Assembly (NCBI GenBank): GCA_902779705.1
Contig: CACZCR010000003.1
Location: 412,893 to 476,892, forward strand
Origin: an uncultured Bacteroidales bacterium
GTDB taxonomy: Bacteria > Bacteroidota > Bacteroidia > Bacteroidales > Paludibacteraceae
Length of the DNA stretch: 64,000 nucleotides
Direction of reading: 5' to 3'
This document shows, in pieces, positions 60,681-64,000 of the stretch. The notes under the pieces were generated by a model. The model had not been told where the DNA came from, did not search any database, and saw nothing but the letters and a program-made list of their open reading frames with translations. Every line of letters starts with the position of its first letter. Positions within the stretch are counted from its first letter, which is position 1. The translations under genes were made by a program, and so were the position numbers.

Positions 60681-62474
60681 ATGAGAAAAAAGATTTTCAA
60701 ACATTTTCTAATCGTTGCGTTGGCGATGTTCGGCGTGACGAATGCCTGGGCGGACACCAAGACGTTCACCAGCTTTAGTGAGGGCCAAAATACACAAAGT
60801 CCGGTTACTGTGCATTGCTCTTCTGTTTCTTCTAACAGAGCTAAGCTGTGTAGTTATGGGGATATATCAATTATCGTATCGGCGGGGTATACTATTACCG
60901 AAGTTAAATTTAGAGTTTATGGTGCCTACAGTACGAACGCTATCAAAGTTAATAATGGAAAGCTAAGTAACACCAACCCTACTGCGAATACCACCGTTAC
61001 CGTCAGCAATGTCAACTACACGCAAACTACCTTGCAATCCAAACAAGGTGACTACTCTATCGACCAGATACAGGTTACTTACACGGGTGCGACGTACACC
61101 GTAAATTTCGACAAGCAGAGCGGTTCAGGCGGCTCAAATTCCGTCACCGCTACCTACGGTTCGGCAATGCCAAGTATGACAAAGCCGTCACGTACAGGTT
61201 ATACCTTCGGCGGATATTACACCGGTACGAACGGCAGCGGTACCCAGTATTACAATGCCAATGGTGGCAGTGCTAAAAACTGGGACCAGACAAGCAATAA
61301 GACCCTCTATGCCAAGTGGACAATCAATCCAGCTTCGGTGACGACTGCTCCGACAGCTAAGACCGGTCTTACTTATAACGGTTCCGCGAAAGCATTGGTC
61401 AACGCCGGTGCAGCTTTGAATGGTACGATGAATTATAGAATAGGTACTTCAGGTAGTTGGAGCACCTCTATTCCTACAGCTACCAATGCCGGCTCTTATA
61501 CCGTTCAATACTATGCACAAGGAACCGGTGGCGCTTCAAATAGTGGAACAGGAAGTGTACAAGTTACAATCGCCAAAGCCAATCCTACAGTTACCGCTCC
61601 GACGGCTAAATCAGGATTGAAATACACCGGTTCGGCACAAGCATTGGTCAATGCCGGTTCAACTACCGGTGGTACGATGCAATATAAGGTAGGCAGCGGT
61701 TCGTGGGGCACATCTATTCCTACCGGAACGGACGTGGGCACCTATACCGTGTATTATCAAGTAGTAGGTAACGACAATTATAACGGTAACAACGGTTCCA
61801 ACTTCCAAGTGACCATCGCCCAGAGTGATCAGCAGAAAGCGGATGCCGTTATCGCTCAGATTAACGCTATCGGTTCGCCGATTACTGCAGCAAGCCAGAG
61901 TGCTATCACTTCCGCTCGTACGGCATATAATGCGCTAACCGCAGAACAGAAAGCACTGGTTACCAACTACACCACCCTGACCAATGCCGAAGCTGCACTC
62001 GCAGTAGTCAATCAGATTGCGGCCATCGGTTCGCCGATTACCGCAGCCAGCCAAACGGCTATCGATGCCGCTCATAACGCTTACGAAGCGCTGAGTAACG
62101 ATCAGAAAGCATTGGTAGGTAACTTAAGCGCACTGACCGATGCCGAAGCTGCACTCGCAGTAGTCAATCAGATTGCTGCCATCGGAGAGGTAACTTTAAG
62201 TAGCGGTTCTACTATTGCTAACGTCCGTACAGCTTACAACGCGCTGACCGGCGACCAGCAAGCATTGGTGGGTAACTATAGCACACTGACCGATGCGGAA
62301 GCCGCTTACAATACATTAGTGACTGATCACGCGGCTGCTGATGCAGTGATTGATAAGATTAATGCCATCAGTTCGCCGATTACCGCAGCCGACCAAACGG
62401 CTATCGAAGATGCACGTGCGGCCGGCTTACAACGCGCTGACCGATACGCAAAAGGGTTATGTAACCAACTATAG
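60681..62474 (+). CDS. Repeat-rich exported protein, N-terminal part (gene broken by frameshift)
   Basis: 597 residues. Signal peptide MRKKIFKHFLIVALAMFGVTNAWA. A beta-rich domain (about 25-137) is followed by an InlB-type beta-grasp repeat (about 138-211; TYGSAMPSMTKPSRTGYTFGGYYT). Two MBG-like repeats (about 212-382; APTAKTGLTYNGSAKALVNAG, then the same with variations) lead to helical repeats from about 386 (V-I-A-Q-I-N-A-I-G-S-P-I-T-A-A-S, about 60 residues each). The last 17 residues are out of frame: the coding sequence continues in the +1 frame of the next entry. Likely a surface protein with repeat stalk; ligand unknown. Confidence 0.8.
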   Translation: MRKKIFKHFLIVALAMFGVTNAWADTKTFTSFSEGQNTQSPVTVHCSSVSSNRAKLCSYGDISIIVSAGYTITEVKFRVYGAYSTNAIKVNNGKLSNTNPTANTTVTVSNVNYTQTTLQSKQGDYSIDQIQVTYTGATYTVNFDKQSGSGGSNSVTATYGSAMPSMTKPSRTGYTFGGYYTGTNGSGTQYYNANGGSAKNWDQTSNKTLYAKWTINPASVTTAPTAKTGLTYNGSAKALVNAGAALNGTMNYRIGTSGSWSTSIPTATNAGSYTVQYYAQGTGGASNSGTGSVQVTIAKANPTVTAPTAKSGLKYTGSAQALVNAGSTTGGTMQYKVGSGSWGTSIPTGTDVGTYTVYYQVVGNDNYNGNNGSNFQVTIAQSDQQKADAVIAQINAIGSPITAASQSAITSARTAYNALTAEQKALVTNYTTLTNAEAALAVVNQIAAIGSPITAASQTAIDAAHNAYEALSNDQKALVGNLSALTDAEAALAVVNQIAAIGEVTLSSGSTIANVRTAYNALTGDQQALVGNYSTLTDAEAAYNTLVTDHAAADAVIDKINAISSPITAADQTAIEDARAAGLQRADRYAKGLCNQL

Positions 62475-63471
62475 CGAATTGACTGATGCCGAAGATGCAC
62501 TCGCAGTAGTAAATCTCATCAATGCTATCGACGACCCGGTTGTTTATACCAACGAGTGCCATCAGGAAATACTGGACGCACGTGCGGCGTATAACAACTT
62601 GACACAGGCTCAAAAAGATCTCGTAGATGCAACCACGCTTCAAAAGCTTACTGATGCCGAGGCTGATTATGACGCATCAGAGGCTGATCACAATGCGGCT
62701 AATGCTGTAATCGCTCTGATCAACGCTATTGACGACCCGGTTGCATATACAGACGCATGCCACCAAGAAATACTGGATGCACGTGAGGCTTATAACAACT
62801 TGACGCAGGCTCAGAAAGATCTCATCGATGCAAGTACACTTCAGAAGCTTACCGATGCCGAAGATGCATATGCTTCATTGAATGTCGATATCACAGCCAA
62901 ACTGGATCCGGTGAACGATGATGTTTACTACAGCACATTCTATGACGGTTCGCGTCAGCTGGAGCTGCCGGCTAATGTAGAGGCATATACGGCTACCGTA
63001 AGCGGTGACAAGATGCTGCTCAAGAAAGTGGCTGTTCCGGGCGATATCCTGCCTGCAGCAACGGCTGTGGTTCTCAGAGCATCGCAGGCTGACTTCACCC
63101 TCACCCCGAGTGCAGCAAGTCCGGTTTCTGTAGAGAACAACGCTTTGCGCGGTACCGATGTGAATATGGGCGTTCCATCCGATCATTGCTACGTATTGAG
63201 TGGCGCAGACGGATTCGTTGGTTTCTATCCGTTGTCAGCTCCGTATACACTCACGGCACACAAGGCATATATCGACCTCGACAACCTGCCCGGTGGTGCT
63301 AATAACGCTCCGCGTCGTCTGCGTTTTGTCTTCAACCAAGAGCAGGTGGCAACAGGCATAGAGGATGTACAAGGTGACAATGTACAAAGTACCAAGGTAC
63401 TTGAGAATGGTCAACTCATCATCATCAAGAATGGCGTACGCTACAATGTACAAGGCCAGATTGTAAAATGA
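62350..63471 (+). CDS. Repeat-rich exported protein, C-terminal part (after frameshift)
   Basis: Up to 373 residues in the frame that continues the previous ORF; the authentic part starts near 62419, where CGGC is duplicated (CGGCCGGC, 62419-62426). Removing 4 nt restores one reading frame through A-R-A-A-Y-N-A-L-T. After three more helical repeats (INAIDDPVAYTDACHQEILDAR) comes a beta domain (about 62880-63340). The C-terminal tail G-I-E-D-V-Q..D-N-V-Q..T-K-V..N-G-Q-L-I-I-I-K-N-G resembles that of the 49530 protein. As separate ORF it has no signal peptide, so the product would not be exported. Confidence 0.75.
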   Translation: MIRLMPSVRRLPQPTKRLSKMHVRPAYNALTDTQKGYVTNYSELTDAEDALAVVNLINAIDDPVVYTNECHQEILDARAAYNNLTQAQKDLVDATTLQKLTDAEADYDASEADHNAANAVIALINAIDDPVAYTDACHQEILDAREAYNNLTQAQKDLIDASTLQKLTDAEDAYASLNVDITAKLDPVNDDVYYSTFYDGSRQLELPANVEAYTATVSGDKMLLKKVAVPGDILPAATAVVLRASQADFTLTPSAASPVSVENNALRGTDVNMGVPSDHCYVLSGADGFVGFYPLSAPYTLTAHKAYIDLDNLPGGANNAPRRLRFVFNQEQVATGIEDVQGDNVQSTKVLENGQLIIIKNGVRYNVQGQIVK

Positions 63472-63490
63472 TTAAATGGAGGAAACAACT

Positions 63491-63619
63491 ATGACAAAGA
63501 AACTTTATAATCAACCCGAAGTGCAAGTAGCACATATCGTTTTGGAATCTATGATTTTGGCCGGAAGTGCCAATATAACCATAGATCAAGGTTCTACAAT
63601 CAACCCAGAACAGTGGTGA
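63491..63619 (+). CDS. Small LAGS-motif peptide (second copy)
   Basis: 42 residues, ATG 63491 to TGA 63619, 19 bp after the exported protein gene and preceded by a GGAGG site. MTKKLYNQPEVQVAHIVLE, then S-M-I-L-A-G-S, then a polar tail ending P-E-Q-W. It matches the 54744 ORF in the order K-K-x-Y-x-x-P, V, E, L-A-G-S and final Trp. Both copies neighbour exported proteins whose upstream arrays match. Function unknown. Confidence 0.7.
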   Translation: MTKKLYNQPEVQVAHIVLESMILAGSANITIDQGSTINPEQW

Positions 63620-63650
63620 TTACGGTTACCGGTTATCGGTTACCGGTTAT

Positions 63651-63680
63651 AGAAAAAACGCATCTTCGGGTGCGTTTTTC
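63651..63680 (+). terminator. Terminator after the second LAGS peptide
   Basis: AGAAAAAACGCA, TCTTCGGG, TGCGTTTTTC. Preceded by a direct repeat of CGGTTACCGGTTAT (63623-63650). Confidence 0.87.
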
Positions 63681-63703
63681 TATGCGCAGAATAATTGTAT
63701 AAC

Positions 63704-63759
63704 TGCTAATATTTTAGCACTTATAGCAAAAAAATGCACTAACTGCTAATATTTTATCA
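63704..63759. promoter_or_regulatory. Two operator-like palindromes before the HipB-like gene
   Basis: TGCTAATATTTTAGCA (63704-63719, perfect inverted repeat TGCTAA/TTAGCA) and TGCTAATATTTTATCA (63744-63759, one mismatch), start to start 40 bp, both inside a longer direct repeat AACTGCTAATATTTTA. The second ends 6 bp before the -33 box. Fits autoregulation by the XRE protein encoded downstream. Confidence 0.78.
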
Positions 63760-63765
63760 CTTAAA

Positions 63766-63797
63766 TTTGCATATGTCAAAAAAAAGTTGTACCTTTG
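63766..63797 (+). promoter_or_regulatory. Promoter of the HipB-like gene
   Basis: TTTG (63766-63769), 20 bp, TACCTTTG (63790-63797). ATG at 63821. Confidence 0.85.
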
Positions 63798-63820
63798 CAG
63801 CGGATTTTAACGTATGTAGT

Positions 63821-64000
63821 ATGATAGACGCTTTTGAAACCCCTTTATCTGTGGCTCAGGCAGTAGCAAGTCGCGTAAAACAGCGCCGGTTGGCGTTACG
63901 ACTCACCCAAGTAGAATTGGCGCAGAAGGCAGGGATACCGTTGGCTACGTATCGGCTTTTCGAAACAAAAGGTCAGATAGCCTTTTCCGGTTTGCTGCAA
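63821..64000 (+). CDS. HipB-like XRE-family regulator (3' end outside window)
   Basis: 60 residues visible, frame open to the edge. VAQAVASRVKQRRLALRLTQVELAQKAGIPLATYRLFE is a helix-turn-helix of the XRE type in the style of HipB antitoxins (M-I-D-A-F-x-T-P-L start). In Bacteroidetes such genes usually precede hipA kinase toxins; hipA would lie just beyond 64000. The palindromic operator pair upstream supports autoregulation. Toxin partner not seen. Confidence 0.78.
   Translation, partial: MIDAFETPLSVAQAVASRVKQRRLALRLTQVELAQKAGIPLATYRLFETKGQIAFSGLLQ

Overview
The window looks like chromosomal DNA of an anaerobic, probably gut-associated member of the Bacteroidales (Bacteroidota). The main evidence is at least 16 promoters of the Bacteroidetes type (TTTG, about 20 bp, TAnnTTTG). 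The gene set agrees: an Rnf complex with RseC, ftsK-lolA-trxB, lipid A genes in the order lpxD-lpxC-lpxA, a membrane pyrophosphatase, a fused NfnAB, YfhO, a RhuM-Fic protein, a BspA-like leucine-rich-repeat protein, DUF3987 and DUF4143 genes, and exported proteins with C-terminal tails and lipoboxes. I cannot name genus or family; a Paludibacteraceae-like lineage is a guess.

Layout. 1-2.1 kb: 3' part of a YfhO membrane protein. 2.1-5.9 kb (minus): surface-polymer operon (cytidylyltransferase, NAD-dependent epimerase/dehydratase, CDP-glycerol/ribitol-phosphotransferase-like protein, GT2). 5.9-6.2 kb: gene-free repeat element. 6.2-7.7 kb (minus): kdsD-kdsC for KDO. 7.8-13 kb (minus): rseC-rnfB-rnfC-rnfD-rnfG-rnfE-rnfA; rnfB is unusually short. 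13.1-20.6 kb (plus): ftsK, lolA-like, trxB, a nuclease-like exported protein, a DUF4290-like gene, prs and a glutaminyl-cyclase-like lipoprotein. 20.7-22.2 kb: a radical SAM/SPASM enzyme between two small lipoproteins. 22.3-23.7 kb: sufC with a half-length SufD/SufB-like partner. 23.7-25.3 kb: polyprenyl synthetase and rdgB, divergent from crossed promoters.

25.5-34.5 kb is a hexuronate catabolic locus (uxaC, kdgK, eda, exuT), split by an accessory, partly AT-rich island (RhuM-Fic, LRR protein, unknown 257-residue protein, small 83-residue protein) and by a four-helix-bundle ORF bracketed by short repeats. 34.5-39.7 kb: hppA, a flavodoxin-like reductase, an M13 peptidase, a Dabb protein. 39.7 kb: tRNA-Leu(UAA). 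39.9-49.3 kb: HD phosphohydrolase, lpxD-lpxC-lpxA, glnS, HsdR-N-like gene, phoH, nfnAB.

49.5-64 kb is accessory. It holds a large exported DUF4874/DUF4832 protein, two tandem membrane-anchored AraC regulators, a small 'LAGS' peptide gene plus lipoprotein, a DUF3987 gene with a hairpin-rich element and small gene, a DUF4143 ATPase, a repeat-rich exported protein broken by a 4-nt duplication, a second LAGS peptide gene, and the start of a HipB-like regulator.

The strongest candidate for an undescribed system is the pair of loci at 54.5-56.7 and 60.5-63.6 kb. Each has an array of about 31-bp direct repeats, then an inverted repeat with the -33 box in its loop, then a promoter, one exported protein and one small peptide of the same pattern (K-K-x-Y, a Pro, LAGS, C-terminal Trp). 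Two membrane-anchored AraC-type regulators sit directly upstream of the first. A second candidate is a dispersed element of about 200-280 bp (AACGTT triplets plus 9-nt-period multi-arm hairpins) present at 5.9 kb and 58.4 kb in opposite orientation. All functional links are read from sequence and context; no search or folding was run.
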